Part shown: positions 13,269 through 26,500 of the stretch, piece by piece
Layout: each line of letters begins with the position of its first letter
Numbering within the stretch: position 1 is the stretch's first letter
DNA from: Physcomitrium patens
Lineage: Eukaryota > Streptophyta > Bryopsida > Funariales > Funariaceae
DNA: 64,000 nt
NCBI RefSeq assembly: GCF_000002425.4
Contig: NC_037255.1
Span: 10,000,436 to 10,064,435 of the forward strand
Reading direction: 5' to 3'
Notes under the pieces: model-generated
What the model was told of the DNA's origin: nothing
What the model saw: the letters and a program-made list of their open reading frames with translations, nothing else
Databases searched by the model: none
Made by a program: the position numbers and the translations under genes

Positions 13269-13295
<27 letters not shown>
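13269..13295. repeat. (TA)n microsatellite
   Basis: Alternating T/A run. Confidence 0.9.
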
Positions 13296-13338
13296 CCCAC
13301 GATTCCTACAAAACATCTATAAATTAATCATACAAATA

Positions 13339-13342
<4 letters not shown>

Positions 13343-13373
<31 letters not shown>
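13343..13373. repeat. (TA)n microsatellite
   Basis: Alternating T/A run, about 50 bases after the previous one. Confidence 0.9.
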
Positions 13374-13374
<1 letters not shown>

Positions 13375-14551
13375 CTAATGTTATGCACAAAAGAACTTAA
13401 GAGTTTTAAGCAACCATAGAGTATACAAAAAATATTGATGAGACTAAGAATGGCTTCAGACTTTTGTATATATTATTTAACCTAAAAACTATATAATAAC
13501 TTTCTATAAACTACAAGAATTAAAACATAACCTTTAAAGTCAAGGGAAGCTTTATAGTAGCTTATTAAAGGTACTAAACTTCTTGAAGCAATCCATGTAA
13601 CCACATGGCACACCTACAAAATTAATCTTTGTCTAAAAAGCATTTTTGATGTTTCTTGAAGTTTCTCGAAAAAAAAATACTTGATATGTTTATAATTTTT
13701 TTATATTTACCTATACTTAGTTCTATTTACTTAAATAATATTAGTATATATACATGATTTAGTTTATATAAGAATATTAAAATAAAATAAAAAATTGAAT
13801 TACACTCATATGCACAAATAATAGATTGAAAATAAAATTTCATATTTACATTCTAAAGTATCATTATGTTTTATAAAATTTTAATATTCACCATACAACA
13901 CGAGTTATTTTAATAGTTGTTTGTTTTATTTTTGTATAAAATAATATGAAAATACTTTAATTTACATAATTCATATTTAAAAATATTTTTTTTATGTTTA
14001 TAGTTTATAAATAATTTATTGAATTAATTAAAAATAATAGATTATGTAAATTAAATAAAACTAAATAAAATATTAAAAATCAATTATGGTTAATCTATTT
14101 TTACAAAAAGGAATATAGTTTAATAAAAATTATACATCTTTATATAATATGTATATTTTTTAAATACTAATACCATTATTAAAATATTAAAATTTGTAGT
14201 AGGTAAAAGATAAACTATAATATCAATTGAAAGTTAAATAATAACTATTGTTAAAATTTTACATTAATAAATTCAAACATATTTATTTTTTATACCTGGC
14301 TAAATTACATTAATAACTATTGTTAAAATTTTTTATACCTGGCTACTATAATATGAAATCTTAAATAAAGCTTTGATCTTTATCATTTTTATTTAAAAAA
14401 CTGTTTAAAATATATAATAATTATATTATATAATTAGATAAGTAGATAATTATTTACAAGTATAAAAACACTTTTATAATTAAAAAAATCAGAAATAAAA
14501 AATCAGTTTATAGATGCTAGCTGATTTTAAATTTTATAAAAGTTAAAAAAA

Positions 14552-14552
<1 letters not shown>

Positions 14553-14585
<33 letters not shown>
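14553..14585. repeat. (TA)n microsatellite
   Basis: Alternating T/A run followed by a short CATA-rich segment. Confidence 0.9.
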
Positions 14586-14589
<4 letters not shown>

Positions 14590-14910
14590 CACATACATGC
14601 AATATTCTTCCATTAATAAATCTCCTAAAAAAGATTGATTCTTAATAGTTAATCAAGATTTTGAGCACCATTTTTTGGAACCAACTTTGCATGATTAATA
14701 AAATTTAGTATCTATTAATTAATTAATTTTTATTGACTTTCATTAAAATCACACAAGTTATGAACAAAGGCCATGTGGATGCCATAAAAAAAGTGACCAA
14801 GTTAGATTATAGGACCTGATCTTCGATATGCCACCTTTGATGATAGAAAACCTCTAATAGTAACATTTCCCCTTGGAACAGATGATATTAATTATGGGAG
14901 AACACTAACC

Positions 14911-14938
<28 letters not shown>
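14911..14938. repeat. (TA)n microsatellite
   Basis: Alternating A/T run. Confidence 0.9.
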
Positions 14939-14941
<3 letters not shown>

Positions 14942-14960
14942 ATTTTTGTAAGTTTTTGAA

Positions 14961-16642
14961 ATTATAAACTTTTGATTTAATTTTTTTGGGAATGTTTTTG
15001 GATCAATTGTAACCGCAATGAAATTGTATGCGTTGGAGTAAATAGGATTATTATTTTCTCTTCAAATCGAAGACACACAATGTTCAGAATGACCAAATTT
15101 TTCTGGAATCACTTGCGATGGACTGAAAAAGAGTTCGCATCGTTTTCAGAGGACAATTAAAAACCTTCTTCTGGTCCAAGGCTCACTTCAGTATCTCCAT
15201 TCCCTCTGTTTCTTTGAATCTTAATATTATATGTGAGTGGATGTCCATGAAATGTTTGGTATCTGAAACGGTGTGCAAACATGAATTATGAGAGAGTGTG
15301 TGTAGAACAGCGAATGCAAACTCTTCAGCTGCCGGTACTATTGCTGGAGAATCTGTTGCACCTCAACAGGGAAAAACACAAAAAAGCAAGATCCAGTGGA
15401 CACTGCAAATGGTGGGCTGGACAGGATCCAGCTTACTTTGACGCCCAGATCGCACAAGTGCTTGGACTTGCCAATATAATTTCAGCATTGGTCACACGTT
15501 TTGAGCTGCCAAGCTTATTTCAGCATGAGCAGCTCACGAGTCACGAATGGCCCTGCCACACTGTTCTGCAGCATGTGCGCAGATGCTATTTGAATTGTAG
15601 ATTCGTTGAGTTTTGGTGACTCATCTCACTTGTGTTTCGTAAAATAAGTTGCTGCAGGATCCATTCCTTTAGTCTAATGCTTCCATTCGTTCAGATTTTG
15701 CTGTTTCTGGCAGGTTACAGCATGAATTGCTCGTCCAAAACTAGATGCAAGGTGACGCAAGTATAGGAAGTGCGTCCACGAAGGCAAAGTATGCTTGGTG
15801 GTCTCCTTTACCGTCATTGATATCTTTGTGGGCCCTCTGTGGCTAGCGCCAAACAAGACTTCAATATCGTACATGTTGCCACCCTGGTCACCGAATTCTA
15901 AATTATAGTACCTTGACCTTCATCGTTTTGGAAGTTGTGAGGTAGCACAGCGCAACGAGGTAGTATCAAGTGAGCCTCCGCCTTTTTGTCTTGGTAAAAG
16001 CTTTCCAGCCAGCGTTTGGTAGACCCATCGGTCTATGTGATCACTCCCTAACCAGCAGGCGAAGAAACGGATTTCTCATTTATTTGCACCACTACCTGCA
16101 TACAAAACTGTTGGTTTTTCTTATTTATTTTCTTTTGTTTCGAGCTTAAAACTCAACTGTAGTTTTAATTTTTTTTCTATCTGACCCTTTCGAGATTCTT
16201 ACCATTAACAGTTTCGTGTACTCAGTTGTGGATATTGAGAAGCAAGGATTTAAAACAGGATTGTTCCTGAACTATAAGTTGTGATACTGGATGTTTTTTG
16301 AAGTTACGCCCCTATTGTCATCCAAAAAATCACAAAATAGATTAGCAGGGCAGATCTGGATAGTCGTTGATTAAGGGATCAAAACAAGTACTCGAGCGTT
16401 AGGCTTAAGCTGAGCCTCAAAACAAGGTTTATGAGTGACAGTTCCACTCATTCAGTGCTCTGCACTCGACTATCAATACACAGACAAAAATAGATTACTG
16501 GATTAGAAGCGCCTAAGCTGGGCATTCCGTTTACTATAATGGTACTGCAGAAATCCGCACATTGAATCCTTCCCTGCTTGGTATGTACGAGTCAGCTACA
16601 CGTTGTTGGTCCAACTCGTTTTTTGATTTTCTTGTCAAACCT
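14961..16642. other. Region downstream of the isoamylase gene; no supported CDS
   Basis: Gene-island composition. The part near 16642 is likely the 3' UTR of the isoamylase gene on the minus strand. A 112-codon plus-strand frame (15281-15619) and a 66-codon minus-strand frame (15674-15874) are present. Neither shows a known motif, splice signal or protein-like pattern, so they are left uncalled. Confidence 0.4.
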
Positions 16643-19107
16643 TTACGATCTAGCATGGAACACAACTGAAGAGAAAGAACTCATCTCATAATGGTTCCCG
16701 ACCCTAACCTTGCCTTCATCGCAAAAGTCATCTGGAGATGGTAAGTTCGTGTCCACAACCCGCACCCAATGCTTACCAGAAGGTGGAGCCGGGACCTCCA
16801 CTGGCACCGAAAAATTGTGCGAGTTGAAGGCAACGTACAGATCACCTCCACCCAAGTTACGTTCATGAAGAGTGAAAGCAATGAACCGGCTCTCTGGATT
16901 CGACCAGTCATGCTCGTGCCAAGTCACATCATTGTCAGAGAGAAACGATTCTCGTCCAAGAAGAGGGTGCTCTTTACGAAACCTTATGGTCGATGCAAAG
17001 AAACGAAACTGAAAATCACGCTTCGACTCCAGCTGTTTCCATTGATAGTGGTTGATTACAGTATCGTGTCCATAGCTGTTGTTGTTCCCAAAGCGCGTAT
17101 GTCCATATTCGTCTCCCATCAAGATCATGGGCGTACCCTGGGAGACCATCAGTGCTACTTGGAAGTTTTTCATCTGCCGATTACGAATGGCATTCACTCC
17201 ATTATCATTTGTTTCGCCTTCAACCCCACAATTCCAGCTGAGGTTATCATTGGAGCCATCCTGCCCAGCTTCCCCGTTCGCTGCATTGTGTTTCATGTTG
17301 TACGCTACGAGGTCGTAAAGAGAAAACCCATCGTGTGCAATCACAAAATTGATACTATGGTAGGGTTTCCTATTATGGTTGTGATACAAATCAGCAGAGC
17401 CAGCTAACCGAGTGGCGAACGGCCCTTTCATTCTTGCATCCCCTCTGATAAATCTTCGAACATCGTCACGATATTTTCCATTCCATTCAGCCCATCTGTC
17501 CCAGTTAGGAAAGTGGCCGACGAGATACAAGCCTCCACAATCCCAGGGCTCGGCAATCAGCTTAGTATTCCTCAGTACAGGATCATGTGCAATGGCTTTC
17601 ACGATAGGAGGCGACGAGAGAGGTTTACCATCAGTATCACGGCAGAGGATGCTAGCAAGGTCGAACCGGAAGCCATCGATGTGGTACTCTGTGACCCAGT
17701 GGCGGAGACTGTCCAGGATGAGCTGCATGACGACAGGATGATTACAGTTGAAAGTATTTCCACAGCCGCCGTAGTTTGCAAGCTGCACATAGTTATTTAA
17801 ATCCACTATGTAGTAAATCAGGTTGTCAATGCCACGGAAGGATGTGAGATAAGGATGCTCATCGTCAGCCTCGTTCGTGTGGTTGTAAACCACGTCTAGT
17901 ATCACCTCAATGCCTGCATTGTGCAGAGCACGGACCATTTGCTTGAACTCATTCGAAGCTGCCACAGGCCCACCGCCATTGCTTGCGAACCGGCTCATAG
18001 GTGCAAAAAAGTTTATCGTTGAGTAGCCCCATGTGTTAAGCATGTGGTCTCGCAGATTAGGCCTTCTCTGAAACTCGAACTCATCGTATTCAAATACTGG
18101 CAGTAGCTCAACGGCATTAATCCCTAGTTCCTTTAAATGAGGAATCTTCTCAATCAGTCCCAGGTAGCTTCCCCTTACACCTTGCTCTAATCCAGAAGAC
18201 TCATCTCTTGTAAAGCTACGCAAACTCATTTCGTAGATAATGAGGTCTTTCTCGGGTAGAGAAGGCGCCTGATAGCCTTCTCCCCAGTCAAAAGCAGCTG
18301 CAGTGAAATCGTAAGTGCCGAAAAAGTTTGCCATCTTCTGACTTAAATCACCGAACACACGGCGACCCTCCACCAATTTGGCGTAAGGGTCGAGCAACAC
18401 CTTCTGGCTATCAAAACGGTGGCCCTCCCCCCATCCCTTTGGCCCATCTACACGGTAGCCATACAACACCCCCTTAAGGGGAAGCTCATTTATCAGAACG
18501 TGCCATGTGTTGTCCGTTTTATGTTTGTGAGGGTCTAATTCAATCACTTGAGTGGGTGCATCTGTGCTCGAAGGCTCCAGGTATCTGTGACATCACAGGT
18601 ATATTCGTATTATGAGGGATCTTTGCAGAGAACGTGTTTGCATGTAGAACGGTCTAACTAAAAAGAAACACATTCAAAGAGTAGTCAGGTTTTGGCATGA
18701 AACCAGGAAGACTTGCCCAAGTCCAGAAAGACTTACATACACAAGGACACCGATGTCGCATGTTGAGAGAAGAGAGCAAAATTGATTCCTTTCTCAACTT
18801 GAGAAACACCTAGAGGGAGAGCCTGGCCACGTTCACAAGTAAATGAGCCCGCTCCTGCAGTTGTCGGTGCCTCGACAGCAGCACAAGGACGCAGCGTGTG
18901 GCGAATTTTGCTGGTGCCATCGTGAAGCTCCTCGCGCGAGCGCAGTTTCAAAACGACGGGGTCCATGCGCTTCTGGAAGGAAGAGCTCAGGCTCGATCCT
19001 GAATGAGGAGAAACAGCGCAATTGGTGGTGCCAGGAAACGACCGATTAGGTATCGGAGAAGAGAGACACGAGAATCGCCACTGCGAAAGTTTAAAGAGGG
19101 TTGCCAT
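16643..19107 (-). CDS. ISA3: Isoamylase-type starch debranching enzyme, plastidial, ISA3 class
   Basis: Hydrolyses alpha-1,6 branch points of starch-derived glucans; ISA3-class enzymes act mainly in starch breakdown in the plastid. Model: exon 1 19107-18737, intron with GTAAGT donor and CACAG acceptor (152 bases), exon 2 18584-16643. The joined length is exactly 771 codons, giving 770 residues, close to plant ISA3. The ATG at 19107 sits in a strong context (GCCATGG), with an in-frame TAA about 30 bases upstream. The N-terminus (about 1-60) is Ser/Arg-rich like a transit peptide; a CBM48-type domain follows (about 105-200), then a GH13 barrel. Catalytic residues are visible: Asp432 in DGFRFDLAS, Glu469 in IAEPWDCGG, Asp542 in AHDGF; region I is DVVYNHT. 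No inactivating change seen. The near-absence of introns is unusual for ISA3. Confidence 0.95.
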
Positions 19108-21082
19108 GGCCACGGTCGAGGAGCACGCACTGCCTGGTTAGTCAATGTAGAGTAGGACGGCGGAGTAGGTCAGTGATGCACAATACTGCTTGACATAGAC
19201 AAAATCTTCAAAAGAATTTGCAATCCCAATACTTCAGTGATTTAGAGACTCAGTCCAAGCATCTTCCACATGTATCTTCACATGTGGCAAGCTTGACTGC
19301 TAATTGCGGCTTCTTCATCGCAACTAACCCTGGGATGGTCAATCACACCCACCCACAGCTTTCAGTTCTCTGTGTAAGGACTTCAACAAAACGAATCATC
19401 ACCACAATTTTGTGGGACAAAGCATGTGATCCAGACAACCAACTTAGAATCAGCATACGGTAAGAAATTATTATAATATATCCACACCCACACACACATA
19501 CCCACCCACACATCTGTCTGAGCATGTGGATATATGTATGTTTATATCTATATATATATATATATATATATATATAACGTTGTTATCAGAGCTTGATTGT
19601 CGAAGTGGATCCCTCGAGTGTATGTGTCCTGGTTCGTGAGTTCACTTGAACGGCGCCAGGATTACACAGCTGCGTGCGATTACACACCAGGTTTTGCTAG
19701 TTCCCCAATTCATTATCCCTCAACCTAAGCCGGACAGAAGCGCAATAGATCTCTGCACTGGATGAAGAAAAGAGCTTTTGGCATGCGGAACTGCCAGAAC
19801 CTGGCAGTTACAACTCCACATTGATTCATACTCGTGTTGGCATATACTCCTGCTCGCAAGTGTTGGCATACTCCTCATACTCAAACAAAGTCCGAGATTC
19901 GACACTCTGATATTATCTCGAGTTGTAATGGACTAAATGTTAACAAAAGTCTTACTCAATGCTCGGCACAAACAGCCCTTCCGAAATTAAGGTCTGATGT
20001 GTAACTACATTGCATGAAGGCTCTGGAAGAAATGAAGAAAGTTACTCCTCAAAGACGGCAACGCTCCAAGAATAAGTCAACGGTTACTTGCAAGAGGTAA
20101 AAGCACCCAAAAAATCTTTGCACAAGCCTCACGCGCATGAAACATTGCATTATGGAACTGTGCGAATCCATTCATGGAATGTTCAAAGAGAAATTCCCGT
20201 CAACTAAAGATCAGGAGATGACAAACTTACAAGCACGGCGCCTCTACGGAAATTGGAAGAGAGCATGAGAATCCACTAGAAGCACTACGTTCCGTGTTCT
20301 AGACTGCTGTCCAAGAACAAGCTGATTTAATATTCTATACTAGAGGACAGTGCCCAGGGAAGCGCAACGCCTCGTAATGGACAATAAGAGCACATTCTGG
20401 AGCAAATTAACTAGAGAAACCCTCTAACCCTACCACAAAAAATTGTGGTGCATTGACTGTCCTTGGTTGACGAAAAGCAATCTGCGCAATGGTCATATGC
20501 CATCTCAGCCCCTCTTAATGCCACGTCGGGTGCTGACTGTTTCTTAACTCGACCCCCATCGTGTGATTTTGGAGCTCCAGGACAGCGGATCGTAAAACCC
20601 TCACAAAAATGTGCGAGGAATCTGAGTCAGTTTGGAGATGGTGGGGAGTCGAGCTCAAGAGATGGGATATCTCGCCACATTTTGAAACTTGTTTAACGTT
20701 GAAAGCTGTTATCTGGAACGTGTGTTCTTGCCATCTTTCTAAATTCGCGTCTTTGCCTGGTGGGCCATTTGGACCCATCGCACTTGATATGTTGAAGTCT
20801 CGTTGCTGTTGTCCGTGTGGTATGCCGAACTCGTGGAGTGCGAAGATAGCTCAATGCAAGTGCTTTTTATTCACTGATGTGTAGATCGGATGCAGCTAAA
20901 TTTTTAGTTGTATCCACGCAAGGCAGTTTAGGTTTTTAGGGACACAGTCGAGACAAGTGAAAGCAAAGACGTAAATATTACAGTTCGAAATCAGGAATTA
21001 GGGTTTTGTTTGTGATGGTTTTGTAAGAGTAACTGAGAGGAGGAGCGCTGCATTTTGGTGGTGATCTCTGAGGGGGCCGACG
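19108..21082. other. Shared upstream region between divergent ISA3-type and UGGT genes
   Basis: About 2 kb between two divergent start codons, holding both promoters and 5' UTRs. It contains a CA-rich stretch (19481-19512) and a (TA)n run. Short frames exist on both strands without domain or splice support. I see no further gene in it. Confidence 0.45.
19548..19576. repeat. (TA)n microsatellite next to a CA-rich tract
   Basis: Alternating T/A run; a CCACACACAC-type tract lies about 40 bases upstream. Confidence 0.9.
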
Positions 21083-23536
21083 ATGGGCTCCCTGTGGTTG
21101 TACTCTGTGGCGGTTGTGGGACTATTGCTCTGCACATCTTCGGGTGCGCACGCCCTTGGCCTGGCGAAGAGTGTGAACGTCTCCGTGCGAGCTAAGTGGG
21201 AGGGCACTTCGCTGCTCCTCGAGGCTGGGTTAGCTTTCAACCGATTCCCCTCTCGCGTTCGTGCTGAATTTGATGCAACGGTTTACAGGATTGTGTACTT
21301 GCGTTTTAGTAATCCGGTTGCGTCTCTAGGTGCAAGTCTGAAATTTATTTTAATTATAGTGGAGTGATCTCTTTGAAGTTCATCGCTGTTGTTAACGAGA
21401 GATCCGGTGATGATCGTACTTGCTGTATAAAAATTCTGGGACAAGTTTAAGTTTATTCGGATATGCTTTTCTTTTTGCATTGGGCATTGCGAGATATCTT
21501 TCTCGATTTCTCTAGTAACGCCAGCTTGCAATTGTCGTCTAGCTTACATTCTGATGGGTTTCTGGTTACAATGTTGATTAGAAGGGTACTACTTCCTGAG
21601 CTGGAATCGGGGTTTATTTTAAAGTGAATTCGGTACAGTCTAAAAATCTTGCATTTACGATTGTTGTTAGTGAAAACAGTACTATTCCTAGCATGAACTT
21701 GAGTAGCTTTGTTTCACATCGTAAAGTCCGAGTTCTATGTTCAAATGGCTTATCACGGATTATATCACATCGAAGCTGAACTCTATTAACCCATCGACAA
21801 CTGTGAGTAAAAGGGCTCATTAAAATTATAAGGCTGCTTGTCACAATTCTGTGGGATGTTTGATGTAACAGTATAGGCAGTTTGCCATTAGGGACATGGC
21901 CTCCCCGAACATGTAAACGTTCCAAGGGTCTTGTACATCATAAGCTATGAGTCCATTCTCAAGCCTGCAATGTTGCCACATGCATTGTAATTATGGTAAT
22001 CGCTTCCATGGTTCTTTGATCGCAGTGAGTTGTTAGCAAAGGAGAGAAATGATCTCTACTGGAGGTTCTTAGAACAGTGGTTGGAGAGTGATGAATCTGC
22101 CAAGATCCACACCGATAAAGAGTGCGTCCAACACATTGAGGAGAGAGGGAGTTCCATTCTTGGAGCACCACTTTCTCCTCTTTTCCGACTGTCTCTCTCT
22201 TTGCGATCTGCATCACCCAGGCTCGTTCTCTATCGACAACTTGCATCAGAGAGTCTTGCAGTGTACAATTCTGTGAAGAAGGTGCTGCATTCCACCTTTT
22301 GTCTAATATATATATATATATATATATATATGAACAGATAGATAGATAGTTTGTTAGTTAGCTTTCGGCGGGCAGTTCCATGCATCTTTTGAGTCACTAT
22401 AGAGTGTATTACAGTTATAAAGTGCATTGATTTCTGTCTGGCATTTGCTCAAGTGGAAAACTCTTTTAGTACTTGGAAAATGATCCTGAGCCTGTAGTTT
22501 CGACGGCACACTGTTGTACTATTTGTACGGAATAATTTTTCCTTTAGTGTTGGCGAGTTATCTCTTTTAATTATCTTGTCTAGTTGTCTAAAAGCTTTTT
22601 CTATTATTGATTTTAGGTTGAGGAGAAAATACCAAACGAAGTCGTCTCTGACCGGTGGTCAATCGGGAAGCCTCCGACAGCCTCAGAAGGGAGATGTTGT
22701 TGGATTGACACTGGATCTGAGATCTTTTATGACGAGTCCGAAGTCTTCAACTGGCTCCAGTTTTCTACAGAAAGGTGTTCTATGCTCTCTATTGATTCTA
22801 GTTTGGTTGATGATCATCATGATTGCGACTTCGGATTTTGGAGGTTCAATTTTTATAGATACATTTTGATTGCAAGAGAAACTTAATCAGACATAATTAA
22901 ACTCTGTGTTTATTTTGCAGCTCTGTTGAAGAGAAGCCACAGCCCGAGGTCTTTGAGTTCGACCATATTTATCCTGGATCTGAATACGGCGACTTCACTG
23001 CTATCCTCTATGGAGCACTTGGGACTCCATGCTTTGCAAGGCTTCATTCCCTTTTGGCGGATGCTTCTAAACATGTAAATATTTTATCATGACGTAGAGT
23101 CGATGTACATAGGTGTAGTATTTTGGAATTTACTTTATTTTTGGCCAATAATATGGTCTTTTACTCATTTTATTCGTCTCCTTCTCTTTCCGCGGAGTGT
23201 ATCATCTACCTCCCAGCCCCTGGGATATCAAGCCACTCTGAGCTTGTCGTCATACTCGAAATGCGTTGTTTCTCCTGCAGGGATTCGTCAAGTATATTGT
23301 TCGTCCTGTTCTATCTTCTGGCTGCGAGAAAGATGCTGAAGTATGTACACGCAGTGGTCATGGAGGTCCAGTTAATCTGGGAGGTTATGGGATCGAGCTT
23401 GCTCTTAAGAACATGGAGTACAAAGCTATTGATGACAGTGAAGTAAAGAAAGGTATTTTCCCTTTTGTGAGACTTCTATCAAAATCGATAGATGAAATAT
23501 CTTAACCAATTCCTTTCGCCTTGATCATCAATTCTT

Positions 23537-23567
<31 letters not shown>

Positions 23568-26500
23568 CTTTTGTTATGAATAAGAAATTTTTGCTCATCT
23601 GCCTTTAGAAATAGCAATTCCTTTCTGCGAAAACATACTGAAGCGACCGACTGGTAATGGCTCGATGCACAAAAACCGTCATCATTAGCTTTTTAGTACA
23701 CGGTGCAACAGTTTCGTGTATTTGTGCCTAAAAATTAGAAACTTTTAGGAAGTTAACTATGTCACTGATATGTTTTTATCACTGTTGATGTAAAGCCGAA
23801 AGCCCTTCTAACTCTCAACATTTACACTGCATAGGAGATAATGGGGAAGAAACACGGACTGAAGACTTGAGCCAGGACGTTCGAGGCTTCATTTTCTCAA
23901 AACTCTTGGTGCGTTGAGTAGTGTAGATAACTGGTGGCTTTATGGTTGATGTGTAATCCAATGGGTGTTTATTAACCTAGTTTTTCGTGATTACCTTGTT
24001 AGTGCCTCAACGAAGTTTTTTCTAACCCAGAGATATTCTTATCTTTCTTTGGAAAGCATTGTCGTAACCGCTTTATTGTGCAGGACCGGAAGCCAGAGTT
24101 GACTGGAGAGTTATTAACTTTCCGCGATCACTTACTGTCCTCTGGCGTCGCGGACAGCATGAATGTGTGGGAGCTCAAAGGTGACGTTTCCATCCCGCTA
24201 TCAGATTTGCACCTTCGTCTGGACTTATGTTTTAGTCTCTTTGTTAACGTTGTCGGAGAGAAGTATCATACTATTTCATCTGCCATCCTGCAATCCAAGA
24301 CAAGAGGACATTAGAGCTTTCAAAGTCGTTGATTGTCCTTGTACATGACATTTTTCTTACATACAACTAAATTTGAGGAGTATCCAACAGTTGTATGCAC
24401 ATTGACTTAGGCAGGCTTTGGCATTGTGTCTCATTGATTGTGCACATTGGTGTTCTATTAGTTTTTTGACAGTGTACTGTAAATGCCTTAGATTTTTATT
24501 TTCATTATCTTACTCAAGGATTTCAAAATACAGATTTGGGGTATCAAACAACACAACGTATTATCAAAGCGTCAGAACCACTAAAGCTGATGCAGGAAAT
24601 TAATCAAAACTTTCCGAATTTGGTGTCATCGCTGTCTCGTATGCAGGTATGGAATCATTAACTTGGTTACCCAAATTCTGTCACCAAGTTAAAGTCGCGA
24701 TCAGTAAACATTATCAGTCGAGGTTTTCGCTTTGTTTGTTTGTTTGTTTGTTTGTTTGTTTTGTTTTTTTTTGTTTTTTGCCTTATATGCTCGGATGAGT
24801 CAAATCCGGGGTTTTTATTGTTCAAACGTATTCTAGTAGATAGTCACGCCAATCGGAGGTTATTATCCTAGCAACACATGGTGTATGTCGTGTACATTGT
24901 GTTAATATCCTCTAAATGTTTATCATTGCTTTCTCTGCAGATAAATGATACAATTAAAGAAGAGATTATGTCCAACCAGCGGTTGCTTCCAGCTGGGAAG
25001 AACCTAATGGCGATTAACGGAGCCATCCTCAATATAGAAACTATTGATCTTTTCTCGTAAGGATATTCTCATATTTATCATCAAAAGTATATAAGCTTCC
25101 ATTAAATTGTAAAACGTAGGATTCGTTCGTGGTCTTCGCTTGTTACTTGTGTATGTTGATATCTCCCCGAATATTGTCTTGTCTAGGTTGATTGAGCTTG
25201 TACAAGGGGAGCTCTCGCTGGCCAGCAATATTCTTTCTTTGAAGGTGCCATTCCTGAACCATGACACATTATCGTTTGTAAATCTTCAAGCTTCTAATGA
25301 TCTCTTTGAGTCAGTTTTACTAGGAATGCTTCGTGGTTATGCAAAAGCGGTCACCAAACACCAGCTTGCAAGACCAAACTTGGAGAAGCTTTCTCAATAT
25401 TAGAGTTAATCTAACAATTATGCTTGGAAAGTAATGCTTGTTCAGTATACTGCATATTCTTGCCACTTTGGTACTACTGACTGTAGGATATGGAGGCACT
25501 GTAGAGCTATTCATGTTGACTGCAGTTCATTTTCTACAACTGATCATTTTGATATAGTTCTAGTGGGAGCTGTAAATGGCAAATTGGACGAGTAGCAAAT
25601 ATTTCACCTTATCGTTAACAATGGACCATGTATAGATTCCAGAGAAGTTTATTCGGAAATTCTTACTGCTACCTGAGGCTTCAGAGCAGGGGGCAATGCG
25701 GCTTGACTACCGATCTGACAAACATGTTCATTATCTCAATAATATTGAAGAAGATTCAAGATATAAGCGCTGGAGATCGAATTTGAATGAGGTATCCTAA
25801 GGTTTTGTTGAATACCTTGACGTTTGGTATGCACAAATTGGCGACTCTTCATAATGAAATGACAATAACCGATAAATCAATCTCATTTGGCTTGAACGAC
25901 CTTCTATGCATGAGTGAGATGTTATGACTTCAATTCTACCCTCATTATACTACTGGATGATTGACCAAAGTCATCAGTGACATTGTTTATCAGCGTATGA
26001 TGTTAATTTAATGCTAAATCTAAACAGTCCCTTTATGGCTGCTTTGTTCCTCTGTTGTCTTCAGCTTGAGTGGAAATGAAATCAACTGTATCTCATTTTA
26101 CTTTCAACCTCAATATAGCTTATTGATTGAAAGTGTTCTTGTCAGTCTTCTAGAGAAACTACCTTTCTGTACTTGTGATACTCTTCTAAAAGGTCGTCTG
26201 AGGTTTTGATTGAGGTGATTGGATGGTGCATTGGACAGCTGCTGATGCCAGTGTTCCCAGGACAAATGCGTTACGTGCGCAAGAATCTGTACCATGCTGT
26301 TTATGTGATTGATCCTGCAACTCCAAAGGGGATGATGGTAAGTTTTTATCCTCTTATTTTATATGTGCCGTGTGATCTTAAGCATTCACATTTTATGTAA
26401 TACATAGAAGAGTTTGATCAGACCCTTATGCTTAGTTTCATTTTCAATTTCGCTATTTTGAAGAACGCATTCACAATCTTAACTTACGTATTGTTATTCG

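Larger units (their letters stand above)
13001..14960. other. AT-rich spacer with several (TA)n runs
   Basis: No exon-like sequence on either strand. Besides four microsatellites there is a small local duplication: ATAACTATTGTTAAAATTTT occurs near 14240 and 14312, and TTTTTATACCTGGCTA near 14286 and 14331. No TE domain recognised. Confidence 0.5.

Noticed and set aside
15281..15619. 112-codon plus-strand frame downstream of the isoamylase
   Set aside because: No domain, no splicing partner, composition not clearly coding; mentioned only as part of the spacer.
16769..17800. Long plus-strand frames (212, 109 and 95 codons) opposite the isoamylase
   Set aside because: They are antisense shadows of the GC-rich isoamylase exon, whose own frame has all catalytic motifs.
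18541..18549. GTG near 18547 as start of the isoamylase
   Set aside because: The frame continues upstream through an in-phase intron to a transit-peptide exon with a strong ATG at 19107.
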